Source: Micrococcales bacterium 72-143
GTDB taxonomy: Bacteria > Actinomycetota > Actinomycetes > Actinomycetales > Microbacteriaceae
Reading direction: 5' to 3'
DNA: 64,000 nucleotides
Assembly: GCA_001898835.1 (NCBI GenBank)
Contig: MKVM01000003.1
Span: 372,001-436,000 of the forward strand
The notes under the pieces are model-generated. The model ran no database searches and had not been told where the DNA came from. It saw only the letters and a list, made by a program, of their open reading frames with translations. The translations under genes and the position numbers were made by a program. Position 1 is the first letter of the stretch. Each line of letters starts with the position of its first letter. Shown here one piece after another: positions 1 to 7,805 of the stretch.

Positions 1-20
1 CCACGACACCAGGAGACGCC

Positions 21-512
21 ATGGCCGAGTACCCCGCCCTCATCGAGATCCCCAAGGGGAGCCGCAACAAGTACGAGGTCGACCACGAGACCGGCCGGGT
101 GTTCCTCGACCGGGTGCTCTTCACCGGCTTCGTCTACCCCGCCGACTACGGCTACATCGAGAACACCCTCGGCCTCGACGGCGACCCCGTCGACGTGCTC
201 GTGCTGCTCGAGTACCCCCTCTTCCCGGGCGTCGGCGTCAAGGTGCGCCCCGTCGGCGTCTTCAAGATGACCGACGACGGCGGCAGCGACGCGAAGGTCA
301 TCGCCGTGCCCGCCAAGGACCCGCGCTGGGCGCACATCCAGGACGTGAACGACATCCCGGAGTACACCCGCAAGGAGATCGAGCACTTCTTCGAGCACTA
401 CAAGGACCTCGAGCCCGGCAAGTGGGTCAAGACCGAGGGCTGGGGCGACGCGGCGGAGGCCGAGGAGATCGTGCAGGCCGGCATCGCGGCCTACGTGCCC
501 GGCGGGCACTGA
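21..512 (+). CDS. ppa: Inorganic pyrophosphatase (family I)
   Basis: Cytoplasmic soluble pyrophosphatase, 163 residues, hydrolysing PPi to two phosphates and so pulling biosynthetic reactions forward. The family I signature DGDPVDVLV, with its metal-binding aspartates, lies around residues 53-61. It is preceded by the [11 protein letters not shown] segment typical of the active site, and KDPRW follows near residue 95. The length fits the short bacterial form. An AGGAG Shine-Dalgarno at 11-15 sits six bases before the ATG. The family call is based on direct motif recognition. It is followed on the same strand, 11 bases later, by an unrelated LRR-like gene. Confidence 0.97.
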   Translation: MAEYPALIEIPKGSRNKYEVDHETGRVFLDRVLFTGFVYPADYGYIENTLGLDGDPVDVLVLLEYPLFPGVGVKVRPVGVFKMTDDGGSDAKVIAVPAKDPRWAHIQDVNDIPEYTRKEIEHFFEHYKDLEPGKWVKTEGWGDAAEAEEIVQAGIAAYVPGGH

Positions 513-523
513 GCTCAGCCGCC

Positions 524-1129
524 GTGACCGGCGACATCCGGGTCACGAAGGGCACGGTGCAGGTCACGGGCGAGCTGACGCCCGACACCGTCCGCGCCCT
601 CACGACACGTCATCGCGCGCGCACCGAGATCGAGATCTGGCGTGCCCGGATCGCGACGCTCGATGTCCTCGCCGGCATGGAGAGGATCGAGCGCCTCGCG
701 CTCGTGAACAGCCGCCTCGCCGACCCCGCCTCGTTGTCCCGGATGCCCCGGCTGCGGCGGCTGTTCCTGAACCAGCTGACCCCCGCGGGTGGGTGGGGTT
801 TCGTGGCCGGCCTCACCCAGCTCGACGAGCTCGAGCTGCTCAACATCCGCGGCCCGATCGAGCTGCCGTCGCTCGCCGAGCACCGCACTCTGTCTCGCAT
901 CCTCGTCTGGGGCTGCCGTGGGTTCGACGGCGCCGCGGAGCTCGCGAGCGCCCCCGCGCTCACCGAGCTCACGTGCGTCGACACCGGGCTCGAGCTCGAC
1001 CACCTGGCCCCGCTCCTCGCGCACCCCACACTGCGCTACCTCAACGTCCAGCTGCGCACGGTGCGGGCGAACGCGCAGCTCGACGAGCTGCTCGCTGCGA
1101 ACGGCAAGCGACGCCGCCGAGCCGACTGA
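524..1129 (+). CDS. Leucine-rich-repeat-like hypothetical protein
   Basis: About 201 residues. The frame is open further upstream (from 422), but that part lies inside ppa. The GTG at 524, giving MTGDIRVTKGTVQV, is the first start after the ppa stop. The body has repeated blocks of about 23 residues with regularly spaced leucines, such as LDELELLNIRG, LRRLFLNQL and LRYLNVQL. This pattern is typical of an LRR or LRR-like solenoid. There is no signal peptide or membrane segment, so it is probably cytoplasmic. The C-terminus ends in a basic KRRRRAD tail. It lies 11 bases downstream of ppa and could be co-transcribed. The function is unknown; a protein-binding role is an inference from the fold only. 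Confidence 0.65.
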   Translation: MTGDIRVTKGTVQVTGELTPDTVRALTTRHRARTEIEIWRARIATLDVLAGMERIERLALVNSRLADPASLSRMPRLRRLFLNQLTPAGGWGFVAGLTQLDELELLNIRGPIELPSLAEHRTLSRILVWGCRGFDGAAELASAPALTELTCVDTGLELDHLAPLLAHPTLRYLNVQLRTVRANAQLDELLAANGKRRRRAD

Positions 1130-1150
1130 ACCGTGCCGCAGCTCAGCGGT

Positions 1151-2389
1151 TCAGCCGGTGGGGCGGCCCACGTAGGGCACGAGGTCGCCGTAGCGCACGG
1201 CCACGATGCGCACCGTGAGGCCCGGATACGGCGCCTCGATCATCTGCCCGCCCCCGATGTACATCGTCACGTGGTACTTCGTGCCGCTCGTCGACCCGCC
1301 GGTCGAGTAGAACAGCAGGTCGCCCGCCTGCATCTGGTTCACCGGCACGAGCCGGCTCTGCCCGGCCAGGTAGTTGTACTGGCTCGTCGAGCCCCACGGG
1401 CCCGCGTAGACGCCGACGGATGCGTACGCCGACTTCACGAGGCCCGCGCAGTCGAACACGTCGGGCCCCATCGAGTTGCCGTAGGGCTTGCCGAGCTGCG
1501 CCCGCGCGTAGGCGATCGCGCCGTCGACGAGCGAGCTCGCGGGCGGTGCCGGGTTCGGGTCGACGCCGGGCGGCGGGTTCGCGGGCGGGGGCGGCGGCTG
1601 GGTCGCCTCCTGCTGGGCCTTCTCCCACGAGAGGCCCGCCTGGTACTGCTGCTCGAGCTCCGCCGTCGTCCCCTTGAGGCTCGCCAGCTGCGCGTACAGC
1701 ACCGCCTGGGTGGAGCTCTGCTGCGCGAGCTGCGCCTCCACGGCATCCGCGGACTGCTGCGCCTCGTCGGCGGACTGCTGCGCGGCATCCGCGAGCTTCT
1801 TGCGCTCCTGCTCGGCGACATCCGCCTCGCTCTGGAGGGAGCCCAGCGACTTCTTGTCGAAGACCGCGCGCTCCACGAGGGCGGCGGATGAGGCGCTGAG
1901 CTTCGACATCGTGCCGAGGCGGGAGAGCAGGGCGTCGGCGTCCGCCTCGGAGGAGAACGCGAGCGCCATCGACGCGTCGCCGCCGCCGGTGCGGGAGAGC
2001 CGCGCCACGAGGCCTGCGGCGAGGGCGGCCGAGTCGTCGGCGCGCTTCTGCGCGTCGGCGACCTGGCTCGCGAGCCGGGTCGACTTGGCCTCCGCGTCGG
2101 CGAGCGCCGAGCGGGCGATGGACGCGTCCTCCGCCTTCTCGAGGGCGATCTTGCCGAGCCGGTCGGCCTCCGCCTGCAGCTCGCCGACGAGCTTCTCGAT
2201 CTTGGCGACCTCGGCGCGGGTGGCGGCCTCGCTCTGCTTGGCGGCCTGCACCTCCGACCAGGTCGGGTAGTCGCCGCGCAGCATGGGCGACGCGGCGGCG
2301 CCCGGCGCCGCGCCGGTGGCGGTCAGCGCGAACGCGGCGGCGAGCGACACGGCCGCGGTGGTCGCGGTGCCGGGTCTCGGCGGGGTCAT
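1151..2389 (-). CDS. Secreted NlpC/P60 peptidoglycan hydrolase with coiled-coil stalk
   Basis: 412-residue exported cell-wall hydrolase. An N-terminal signal peptide (about 1-34) is followed by a long Ala/Glu/Gln/Lys-rich coiled coil (about 40-265) and a Pro-rich linker. An NlpC/P60 domain then begins at about 290. It shows the catalytic Cys in FDCAGLVKSAY and the catalytic His in KYHVTMYIGGG. Such enzymes cut the D-Glu/meso-DAP bond in stem peptides, and RipA-type members act in daughter-cell separation. It starts 18 bases after the stop of the M23 gene at 2408-3640, so the two are probably one operon. The mature N-termini of both start with the same DYP(T/S)W(S/A)(E/D)VQAAK motif, implying a duplicated helical scaffold with swapped enzyme domains. 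Confidence 0.9.
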   Translation of the reverse strand: MTPPRPGTATTAAVSLAAAFALTATGAAPGAAASPMLRGDYPTWSEVQAAKQSEAATRAEVAKIEKLVGELQAEADRLGKIALEKAEDASIARSALADAEAKSTRLASQVADAQKRADDSAALAAGLVARLSRTGGGDASMALAFSSEADADALLSRLGTMSKLSASSAALVERAVFDKKSLGSLQSEADVAEQERKKLADAAQQSADEAQQSADAVEAQLAQQSSTQAVLYAQLASLKGTTAELEQQYQAGLSWEKAQQEATQPPPPPANPPPGVDPNPAPPASSLVDGAIAYARAQLGKPYGNSMGPDVFDCAGLVKSAYASVGVYAGPWGSTSQYNYLAGQSRLVPVNQMQAGDLLFYSTGGSTSGTKYHVTMYIGGGQMIEAPYPGLTVRIVAVRYGDLVPYVGRPTG

Positions 2390-2407
2390 CGCCCCGCCCG
2401 CATCCGC

Positions 2408-3640
2408 TCAGCCAAGGGTGATCCCCCGGTCGCGCATGAACGGCACCGGGTCGGTGAGGTCGCCGTTGATGCGGATCATGAAGTGCAGGTGGCATCCGGT
2501 CGAGCCGCCGGTGGTGCCGACCTTGGCGATCAGCTGGCCGGGGCCGACCTGCTGGCCGATGTGCACCCCGATGCCGCCGGGCATGATGTGGCCGTAGCCC
2601 GACGAGGTGCCGTCGCCGTGGTCGATGGTGATGTAGTTGCCGAGGTCGCTGTACCAGCCGGCGTAGGTGACCGTTCCGGCGTGCGCCGCGTAGATCGGGG
2701 CGCCGCAGCCCTGGCCGGCGAGGTCGACCCCGGAGTGGCCCTTCCACACGTGGTAGATGGGGTGGTACCGCCAGCCGAAGGGGCTCGAGATGTAGCCGGA
2801 TGCGGGGCGCGCCCATCCGCTGGAACTCACCTCGCCGGCGGCGCCGGAGCCCCACTGCTGGCGGATGCCCTCGAGGTAGTCGGCCTCGGTGACCTCGCGC
2901 TTGTCGGTCAGGTAGGCGACGAGCGCCTGAGCCTTCGCCTGGGCCTCCTGCTGCGCGGCGAGCTGCGCGGCGGCCGCGGCGGCGGCATCCTGGGCGGCCT
3001 TGGCCTTGGCCTCGGCGTCCGCCTTGAGCTCGGCGAGCTTGTTCTGCTCCACCTCCTCCTGGGCGGCGAGGGACTGCGCGGTGTTCTGCAGCTGCAGCGC
3101 CTGCGCGTAGACGGCGCTGTTGCGCTCGGTGACCTTCTGCATGGTGCCGATGCGGTACAGGTAGCCGTCGGCGTCGCCGGTGTCGCTGAACAGGCCGGCG
3201 GTGAGGTCGGAGCCGCCCTGCTTGGCGAGGCTGTTGATGAGCTGCGTCGACTGCAGCTTGGCCGCGTCGGCCTCCGCCTGGGCGGCGGCCTGCTGCTCCT
3301 GGATCTTCTGCACGACGAGCGCCTGCGTGTCGTAGGCCTCCTGCGCGGCGGCGAACTCCTCGCCGCGCTTCTGGGCCTCGGCCTGGGTGCGGTCGACCGC
3401 GGCCTGGGCGGACGCGATGGCCTTGTTGAGCCGGTCGAGTTCGGCCTTCGCGGAGGCCTCGTCGCGCTTGGCGGCCTGCACGTCGGCCCAGCTCGGGTAG
3501 TCCGTGGCGGGCGCGGCGGCCGCGGGCTGCACGCCGAGCGTGACGGTGAGCAGCAGGGATGCGACGGCGGCGATCGTCGCCGTCGTGCGCGATCGTGTTT
3601 CTCCGGCGCGCGTGCGCGCCGTCCCCCGTCGATACTGCAT
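2408..3640 (-). CDS. Secreted M23 (LytM-type) metallopeptidase with coiled-coil stalk
   Basis: 410 residues: a basic N-terminus and signal peptide (about 1-43, ending AAAAPA), a long coiled coil (about 50-250), then an M23 domain from about 285. Zinc ligands are visible in HSGVDLAGQGCG (HxxxD) and the HLH of GCHLHFMIR, with GYGH between them. M23 enzymes cut peptidoglycan cross-bridges or activate amidases, and coiled-coil versions resemble EnvC/SteB-like division factors. It is first in a likely two-gene operon with the NlpC/P60 gene downstream. The ATG follows a GGGGAGAC Shine-Dalgarno. All metal ligands appear present, so it could be catalytic. An activator role is the alternative. Confidence 0.9.
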   Translation of the reverse strand: MQYRRGTARTRAGETRSRTTATIAAVASLLLTVTLGVQPAAAAPATDYPSWADVQAAKRDEASAKAELDRLNKAIASAQAAVDRTQAEAQKRGEEFAAAQEAYDTQALVVQKIQEQQAAAQAEADAAKLQSTQLINSLAKQGGSDLTAGLFSDTGDADGYLYRIGTMQKVTERNSAVYAQALQLQNTAQSLAAQEEVEQNKLAELKADAEAKAKAAQDAAAAAAAQLAAQQEAQAKAQALVAYLTDKREVTEADYLEGIRQQWGSGAAGEVSSSGWARPASGYISSPFGWRYHPIYHVWKGHSGVDLAGQGCGAPIYAAHAGTVTYAGWYSDLGNYITIDHGDGTSSGYGHIMPGGIGVHIGQQVGPGQLIAKVGTTGGSTGCHLHFMIRINGDLTDPVPFMRDRGITLG

Positions 3641-3881
3641 GTCTCCCCGTCCTCTGCGACCACCGCGGCGTTATGTCACATGAGCAACATCAACCACACT
3701 AACAACACCTCGGCGCACACTCCAGGGTGCCCCGTCGGCGGGTCAAGCCTCAACCATCAGTTGAACTTCGACGGCAGGCCACGCCCGCATCCGCGAAAGT
3801 GCGCACATCTGCGGGCTCACGACCCCCCCGGGGGACGCAGAAGCGCGTACTCCCACCGAGGGCCGGGAGCGCCGGGGCCGA
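3641..3881. other. Intergenic region upstream of the cell-wall hydrolase operon
   Basis: No credible gene lies here. The first 80 bases (3660-3710) are markedly richer in A/T than the surroundings and include ATGTCACAT, a 9-base near-palindrome at 3672-3680. This suggests a promoter/operator zone for the divergent hydrolase operon. No -35/-10 pair stands out. I looked for a ydaO/c-di-AMP-type riboswitch leader, which controls similar genes in other actinobacteria, and did not recognise one. Confidence 0.4.
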
Positions 3882-3911
3882 TTCGCGTTAAGGGCGCGGG
3901 ACACGTATGCT
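3882..3911 (+). promoter_or_regulatory. Candidate promoter for the tRNA cluster
   Basis: TTCGCG at 3882-3887 and TATGCT at 3906-3911, 18 bases apart, would start transcription near 3918, about 26 bases before tRNA-Glu. The -35 match is weak. Confidence 0.3.
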
Positions 3912-3943
3912 TGACCCTCGGTTGCTATGCGGTTCGCCGTCAT

Positions 3944-4016
3944 GGCCCCATCGTTTAGTGGCCTAGGACACCGCCCTTTCACGGCGGCAGCACGGGTTCG
4001 AATCCCGTTGGGGTCA
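3944..4016 (+). tRNA. tRNA-Glu (anticodon TTC)
   Basis: A 73-base cloverleaf with acceptor arms GGCCCCA/TGGGGTC and discriminator A. The CCA end is encoded at 4017-4019. The anticodon loop CTTTCAC reads Glu GAA/GAG, and the T arm GGGTTCGAATCCC is canonical. It is first of a Glu-Asp-Phe cluster. Confidence 0.96.
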
Positions 4017-4041
4017 CCAAACCGATCAAACTCAATAGCAA

Positions 4042-4115
4042 GGCCCTGTAGCGCAGTTGGTTAGCGTGCCGCCCTGTCACGGCGGAGGTCGCGGGTTCAA
4101 GTCCCGTCAGGGTCG
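4042..4115 (+). tRNA. tRNA-Asp (anticodon GTC)
   Basis: A 74-base cloverleaf with acceptor arms GGCCCTG/CAGGGTC and discriminator G, as expected for Asp. The anticodon loop is CTGTCAC and the T arm GGGTTCAAGTCCC. CCA is not encoded, unlike the two neighbouring tRNAs. It lies 22 bases after the CCA end of tRNA-Glu. Confidence 0.96.
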
Positions 4116-4120
4116 CTGGT

Positions 4121-4150
4121 CGAGAGCCTTTCCGAAAGGGGAGGCTCTCG
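4121..4150 (+). other. Stem-loop between tRNA-Asp and tRNA-Phe
   Basis: CGAGAGCCT (4121-4129) pairs with AGGCTCTCG (4142-4150) around a TTCCGAAAGGGG loop that can extend the stem. No T-run follows, so it is more likely a processing hairpin in the tRNA precursor than a terminator. Confidence 0.55.
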
Positions 4151-4155
4151 CACAA

Positions 4156-4173
4156 TCAGCGGCTAGCCGCTGA
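4156..4173. repeat. Perfect 18-bp palindrome before tRNA-Phe
   Basis: TCAGCGGCTAGCCGCTGA is exactly self-complementary and abuts the first base of tRNA-Phe at 4174. It could be an RNA hairpin guiding 5' processing or a DNA-binding site. Confidence 0.6.
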
Positions 4174-4246
4174 GGCTCTGTAGCTCAGTTGGTAGAGCGC
4201 ACGACTGAAAATCGTGAGGTCACGGGATCGACGCCCGTCGGAGCCA
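4174..4246 (+). tRNA. tRNA-Phe (anticodon GAA)
   Basis: 73 bases, acceptor arms GGCTCTG/CGGAGCC (one G-T pair), discriminator A, CCA encoded at 4247-4249. The anticodon loop CTGAAAA gives GAA for Phe. The T loop reads ATCGACG rather than the usual TTCGANN, so position 54 is A in place of the near-invariant T. The arm otherwise pairs well, so the gene is probably functional. Confidence 0.94.
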
Positions 4247-4253
4247 CCACGAG

Positions 4254-4279
4254 AAGCCCCCGCCCAGCCGGGGGCTTTC
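4254..4279 (+). terminator. Terminator after tRNA cluster
   Basis: AGCCCCCG (4255-4262) and CGGGGGCT (4269-4276) form a GC stem around CCCAGC, followed by a short TTC. It ends 25 bases before the chosen MATE start. Confidence 0.65.
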
Positions 4280-4303
4280 GTCATGTCACCTTTCGGAGCC
4301 CTC

Positions 4304-5806
4304 ATGTCCACCTCCCTCACCACGGGCAGCCCCTGGCGTGTCATCCTGCTGTTCTCGGCGCCCCTGCTCGTGGGCAACGTCGTGCAGCAGCTGTACCAGG
4401 TGGTCGATGCGATCGTCGTGGGCCGCTACCTCGGCATCGAGTCGCTCGCCGCGGTCGGCGCGACCGGCAGCCTGCTGTTCCTGCTGCTCGGCTTCGCCTG
4501 GGGTCTCACCTCGGGATTCGCGATCCCCACCGCCCAGGCCTTCGGCGCGGGCGACGCCGCCGGCGTGCGGCGCTCGGTGGCGTCCGGCACGATTCTCACC
4601 GCCGCCGCGACCGCGGTGCTGACGGTCGGGGCACCGCTCATCACCGAGCCGGCGCTGCGTCTCATGAACACCCCGCCCGAGTTGCTGCACGGGGCGACCG
4701 TGTTCGCGCAGATCAACTTCCTCGGCGCCGGCGCGATCATGTTCTTCAACTACCTGGCGGCGATCATCCGCGCCATCGGCGACTCCCGCACCCCGCTCGT
4801 GTTCCTCGCGATCGCGTGCGGGCTCAACGTCGGCCTCGTGATCCTCATGGTGGGACCCCTCGGCTGGGGCGTCGCCGGCGCGGCGATCGCGACCGTCGTG
4901 TCGCAGGCGGTGTCGGTGCTGCTGTGCCTCGAGTACCTGCGCCGACGCGTGCCGGCACTCCACGTGCATCGCGCCGACTGGCGGGTGAGCCGCGCCGACC
5001 TCGCCGAGCACCTGCGGCTCGGCCTGCCCATGGGATTCCAGGCCTCGATCATCGCGATCGGCACGCTCGCCGTTCAGATCCGCCTCAACGAGCTCGGCGC
5101 CGACGCGGTCGCCGCCTACACGACGGCCTCGCGGGTGGACGGACTCGCCGTCGCGCTCCTGCAGTCGCTCGGGCTCGCCGTCTCGATGTTCGTCGCCCAG
5201 AACTACGGCGGCGCGCGACCCGACCGCATCCGCCGCGGCGTGCTGCAGGGCACCTGGATGTCGCTCGGCGCGGCCGTGCTGCTGGGCGCCGTCTTCATCA
5301 CCCTCGGCACCTCGCTCGTGCGCCTGTTCGTCGGCGACGGATCGGAGGCGGTGACCGCGATGGCCGCCCAGATGCTCGTGATCAACGGCGCCACCTACGG
5401 GGTGCTGGGCGTGCTGTTCGTGCTGCGCGGAGCCCTGCAGGGCCTCGGTCACACGATGATCCCGACCGTCACCGGGGTGACCGAACTCGTCATGCGGGTG
5501 GCCGCCGCGGTGGCGCTCGGCGCCGTGTTCGGCTTCGTGGGGGTCGTCTGGAGCAACCCGCTCGCCTGGATCGGTGCGGTCGCCATCCTCGTGCCCGCCT
5601 ACGTGCGCGCGCATCGCGAGCTCGCCCGGCTGCCGATCGCCCCCGCCGTCATCACCCCGACCACGCCGATCCCGGTGGTCGGGCCCACCGATGGCTCGAT
5701 GGTGGTCGACGCGATCGTGACGCAGCCGATCACGCTGCCCGCGACCGCGGAGCGCCGCAATCTGATCCGGGTGCTCGCGCGCCGCGCACCGTCGCGACGC
5801 CGCTGA
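4304..5806 (+). CDS. MATE-family efflux transporter
   Basis: 500-residue polytopic inner-membrane protein of the multidrug and toxic compound extrusion family, exporting cations or drugs in exchange for H+ or Na+. About 12 hydrophobic segments are visible in two similar halves. The opening PWRVILLFSAPLLVGNVVQQLYQ and the VVDAIVVGRYLG stretch are typical of MATE proteins, and the second half repeats this layout from about residue 235. The frame is open back to 4214 inside tRNA-Phe. ATG 4304 is preferred over ATG 4283 because GGAG at 4295-4298 precedes it by five bases. A polar tail of about 60 residues follows the last membrane segment. The substrate cannot be inferred. Confidence 0.9.
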   Translation: MSTSLTTGSPWRVILLFSAPLLVGNVVQQLYQVVDAIVVGRYLGIESLAAVGATGSLLFLLLGFAWGLTSGFAIPTAQAFGAGDAAGVRRSVASGTILTAAATAVLTVGAPLITEPALRLMNTPPELLHGATVFAQINFLGAGAIMFFNYLAAIIRAIGDSRTPLVFLAIACGLNVGLVILMVGPLGWGVAGAAIATVVSQAVSVLLCLEYLRRRVPALHVHRADWRVSRADLAEHLRLGLPMGFQASIIAIGTLAVQIRLNELGADAVAAYTTASRVDGLAVALLQSLGLAVSMFVAQNYGGARPDRIRRGVLQGTWMSLGAAVLLGAVFITLGTSLVRLFVGDGSEAVTAMAAQMLVINGATYGVLGVLFVLRGALQGLGHTMIPTVTGVTELVMRVAAAVALGAVFGFVGVVWSNPLAWIGAVAILVPAYVRAHRELARLPIAPAVITPTTPIPVVGPTDGSMVVDAIVTQPITLPATAERRNLIRVLARRAPSRRR

Positions 5807-5816
5807 CCTGGGCGCT

Positions 5817-6728
5817 TCAGCCGTGGGCCATGGCCGGCCGCACGGCGCCCGCGCAGCGCAGGTCGCGGAGGCCGAAACCGCCCCGCGGCAGCGCCGCGCG
5901 GATGAGCTCCTCGTCGAAACGGCGATGCGGACGGACGCCGGCCGGCAGCTCGGGCGCGAACGGCTCCGGCGCGCTGACGCCCTCGGCGAGCATCCGCGCC
6001 TGCGCCTTCGCGACGAGGGGCACCTTCATCGTCCACTCCGTGAACTGCGCGAGCAGCCGGATGCTCCACACCGGCACGGCGACGAACAGGGGTCGGCGGC
6101 CGGCGACGCGCGCGATGCGGCGCACCGCCGCGCCGAGCTCGAGCTCCTCGGCTCCCATCACCGCGACCGTCGGCTCGTGGATGCGACCCTCCGCCGCCGC
6201 GAGCAGCACCTCGACCATGTCGTCGACGGGCACGGGGCGCACCGTGAGCGCGCGGTACCCGACGGTCGCGAACACGGGGAAGGTGCGCACGGCCCTGGTG
6301 ACGTGGTCGACCATGTGGTCACCGGGGCCGTAGATCATGCCCGACTTGAGGATGATGTGCTCGATGCCCGAGTCGCGGATGATCTCCTCGGCCGCCCACT
6401 TCGTCTCGTGGTACGCCGACCCGCAGTCGGGGCGGGCGCGCAGGAAGCTGAGCATCACGATCCGCCGGACCCCCGCGCGGCTGGCCGCCTCGACGACGGC
6501 GCGGGTCCCCGCCACGTGCACCCGCGCGAAGGTCTGGCCGCCGAGCTCGCGGTTGATGCCGGCGCAGTGGACGACGACCTCGCAGCCGGCGAACGCGTCG
6601 GCGAGCGCGTCGACGTCGTCGATCTCGACGCCGGTCCGGCGGGAGACGATCGCGGTCTCGGCGGGGTCGAGGCGCTCGGCGAGGTGCCGCCCGACGAAGC
6701 CGGTGCCTCCGGTGATGGCGATGCGCAT
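5817..6728 (-). CDS. NAD(P)-binding short-chain dehydrogenase/epimerase-like protein
   Basis: 303 residues with an N-terminal Rossmann nucleotide-binding motif TGGTGFVGRHLAERL (about 6-20) and an HCAGINRE segment. SAYHETKWAAEE (about 107-118) supplies the Tyr-x3-Lys active-site pair, with Lys visible in the ETKW context. The layout fits atypical/extended SDRs of the NDUFA9-like group, often annotated NAD-dependent epimerase or NAD(P)H-binding protein. The substrate is unknown. It is transcribed divergently from an arsR-type repressor gene, and its promoter contains an inverted repeat, so it is probably that regulator's target. A GGAGG Shine-Dalgarno precedes the ATG by five bases. It is convergent with the MATE gene with only 10 bases between them. 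Confidence 0.85.
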   Translation of the reverse strand: MRIAITGGTGFVGRHLAERLDPAETAIVSRRTGVEIDDVDALADAFAGCEVVVHCAGINRELGGQTFARVHVAGTRAVVEAASRAGVRRIVMLSFLRARPDCGSAYHETKWAAEEIIRDSGIEHIILKSGMIYGPGDHMVDHVTRAVRTFPVFATVGYRALTVRPVPVDDMVEVLLAAAEGRIHEPTVAVMGAEELELGAAVRRIARVAGRRPLFVAVPVWSIRLLAQFTEWTMKVPLVAKAQARMLAEGVSAPEPFAPELPAGVRPHRRFDEELIRAALPRGGFGLRDLRCAGAVRPAMAHG

Positions 6729-6766
6729 GACGGCCTCCGTATTTCGCTGATTGGCTACAGAGCTAA

Positions 6767-6796
6767 GTTATATCTAGCAATGGTGCTAAATTGCAA
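6767..6796 (-). promoter_or_regulatory. Promoter of the SDR gene
   Basis: On the minus strand, TTGCAA (6791-6796) and TATAAC (6767-6772) are 18 bases apart, a near-consensus sigma-70-type pair. The spacer contains the TAGCA/TGCTA inverted repeat. Confidence 0.6.
6775..6788. promoter_or_regulatory. Candidate ArsR-type operator
   Basis: TAGCA-N4-TGCTA sits between the -35 and -10 of the SDR gene and 11 bases before the arsR-type start codon. A repressor bound here could silence both directions. Confidence 0.55.
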
Positions 6797-6798
6797 CC

Positions 6799-7143
6799 AT
6801 GACGGATTCGGCGAGCGACATCTTCGCCGCACTCGCGCACCCGACCCGCAGGCAGATCCTCCAGGACCTCAAAGACGGCGAGCTGGCGGCGGGAGAGATC
6901 GCGGCGCGCTTCAACAGCTCCGGCCCGACGATCTCGCGGCACCTCGGCGTGCTGCGCCAGGCGGGGCTCGTGACCGAGCGACGCGACGCCAACCGCATCC
7001 TGTACTCCCTGGTGAGCGACCGCCTCGCCCTCTCGGTCGGCGACTTCCTCTCCACGGTCTGCCCCGAGCAGATCGTGTTGCGTGAGGTGCGCAAGCGCAG
7101 CACGCCGAGTGGTCGTATTCCGGCCTCTGACACCCCGGTTTAG
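6799..7143 (+). CDS. ArsR/SmtB-family winged-helix repressor
   Basis: 114 residues. The classic ArsR helix-turn-helix is seen in IFAALAHPTRRQILQDL (about 8-24) and AARFNSSGPTISRHLGVLR (about 36-54), followed by the beta-wing RRDANRILYSL. The cysteine pair of metal-sensing members (CxC in helix 3) is absent and the only Cys is near the C-terminus. This is therefore probably a non-metal member that senses another signal. TAAATT at 6787-6792 lies six bases before the ATG with no Shine-Dalgarno, suggesting a leaderless mRNA. It is divergent from the SDR gene and likely controls it and itself through TAGCA-N4-TGCTA. Confidence 0.88.
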   Translation: MTDSASDIFAALAHPTRRQILQDLKDGELAAGEIAARFNSSGPTISRHLGVLRQAGLVTERRDANRILYSLVSDRLALSVGDFLSTVCPEQIVLREVRKRSTPSGRIPASDTPV

Positions 7144-7213
7144 GGCGGGAACACGACCGCTCGGGGACGTTGGGCCCTCGCCTGCGCGCACGCTCGGCGC
7201 TAGCGTGGGCGCG

Positions 7214-7732
7214 ATGCCCCGACAGCCGCGCCGCCGCGAGATGGTCGCCGACGCGACCCTCGTCTCGCTCGCCGCCGTCCGACAGGCGGTCAAGAACCTC
7301 ATGCTCGTGCGGGCGCTGCGCGACGCCGCCGACTTCGACGAGGAGTGGTACGCGGATGCCGTGCGCCGCGAATTCGAGGTGCTCGCCTCGCAGGCGGATG
7401 CCGAGGCCGCCCGGCTCACGAAGGCGCGCGCGAAGGCGACCGGCCGCCGCGGCCGCGCCGTCACCGCCGACGACTACCACGCCGTCGACACCCGCCGGCT
7501 GCGGCGGCGCATCCGGGTGCTCGGCGAGCTCGCCGAGCAGCTGCGCGGCCTCGCGGGAGACGACGCGACGGTGGCATCCGTGATCGACGAGGCGCGCATC
7601 CAGGCCCTCGACGAGATCGCGCAGGCGGCGGCAGCGGCCCACGGGCGCGGCCGCACCAAGCCCGCGAGGGGCGTCGCCCGGTCGAAGGCGCTCCAGGCGC
7701 TGCGCGAGGAGCTCGAGGACTACGCCGACTGA
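7214..7732 (+). CDS. Uncharacterised charged helical protein
   Basis: 172 residues, unrecognised. It is rich in Ala, Arg, Glu and Asp, predicted mostly helical, and has no signal peptide, membrane segment or cysteine. A short Arg-rich start (MPRQPRRREMV) is followed by alternating helices, a basic KARAKATGRRGRA stretch near residue 80 and an acidic EELEDYAD end. The frame is open upstream to 7082, inside the arsR-type gene. ATG 7214 is preferred because TAGCGT at 7201-7206 could be a -10 placing the transcript start at this codon. A strong hairpin follows. No function is proposed. Confidence 0.6.
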   Translation: MPRQPRRREMVADATLVSLAAVRQAVKNLMLVRALRDAADFDEEWYADAVRREFEVLASQADAEAARLTKARAKATGRRGRAVTADDYHAVDTRRLRRRIRVLGELAEQLRGLAGDDATVASVIDEARIQALDEIAQAAAAAHGRGRTKPARGVARSKALQALREELEDYAD

Positions 7733-7762
7733 CCCCGGCACACCGGCCGACGCGGCTTCCCG

Positions 7763-7799
7763 CGGAGGCGGGGCGGCAACTGGTGCCGCCCCGCCTCCG
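7763..7799. terminator. Bidirectional terminator between convergent genes
   Basis: GGAGGCGGGGCGGCA (7764-7778) and its exact complement (7784-7798) form a 15-bp stem, 16 with the flanking C-G pair, around a five-base loop. It is shared by the gene ending at 7732 and the surface enzyme ending at 7806. Confidence 0.8.
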
Positions 7800-7805
7800 G
7801 CCTGA

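Noticed and set aside
3641-3943. c-di-AMP (ydaO-type) riboswitch before the cell-wall hydrolases
   Set aside because: The context fits but none of the conserved core I know for this class could be located.
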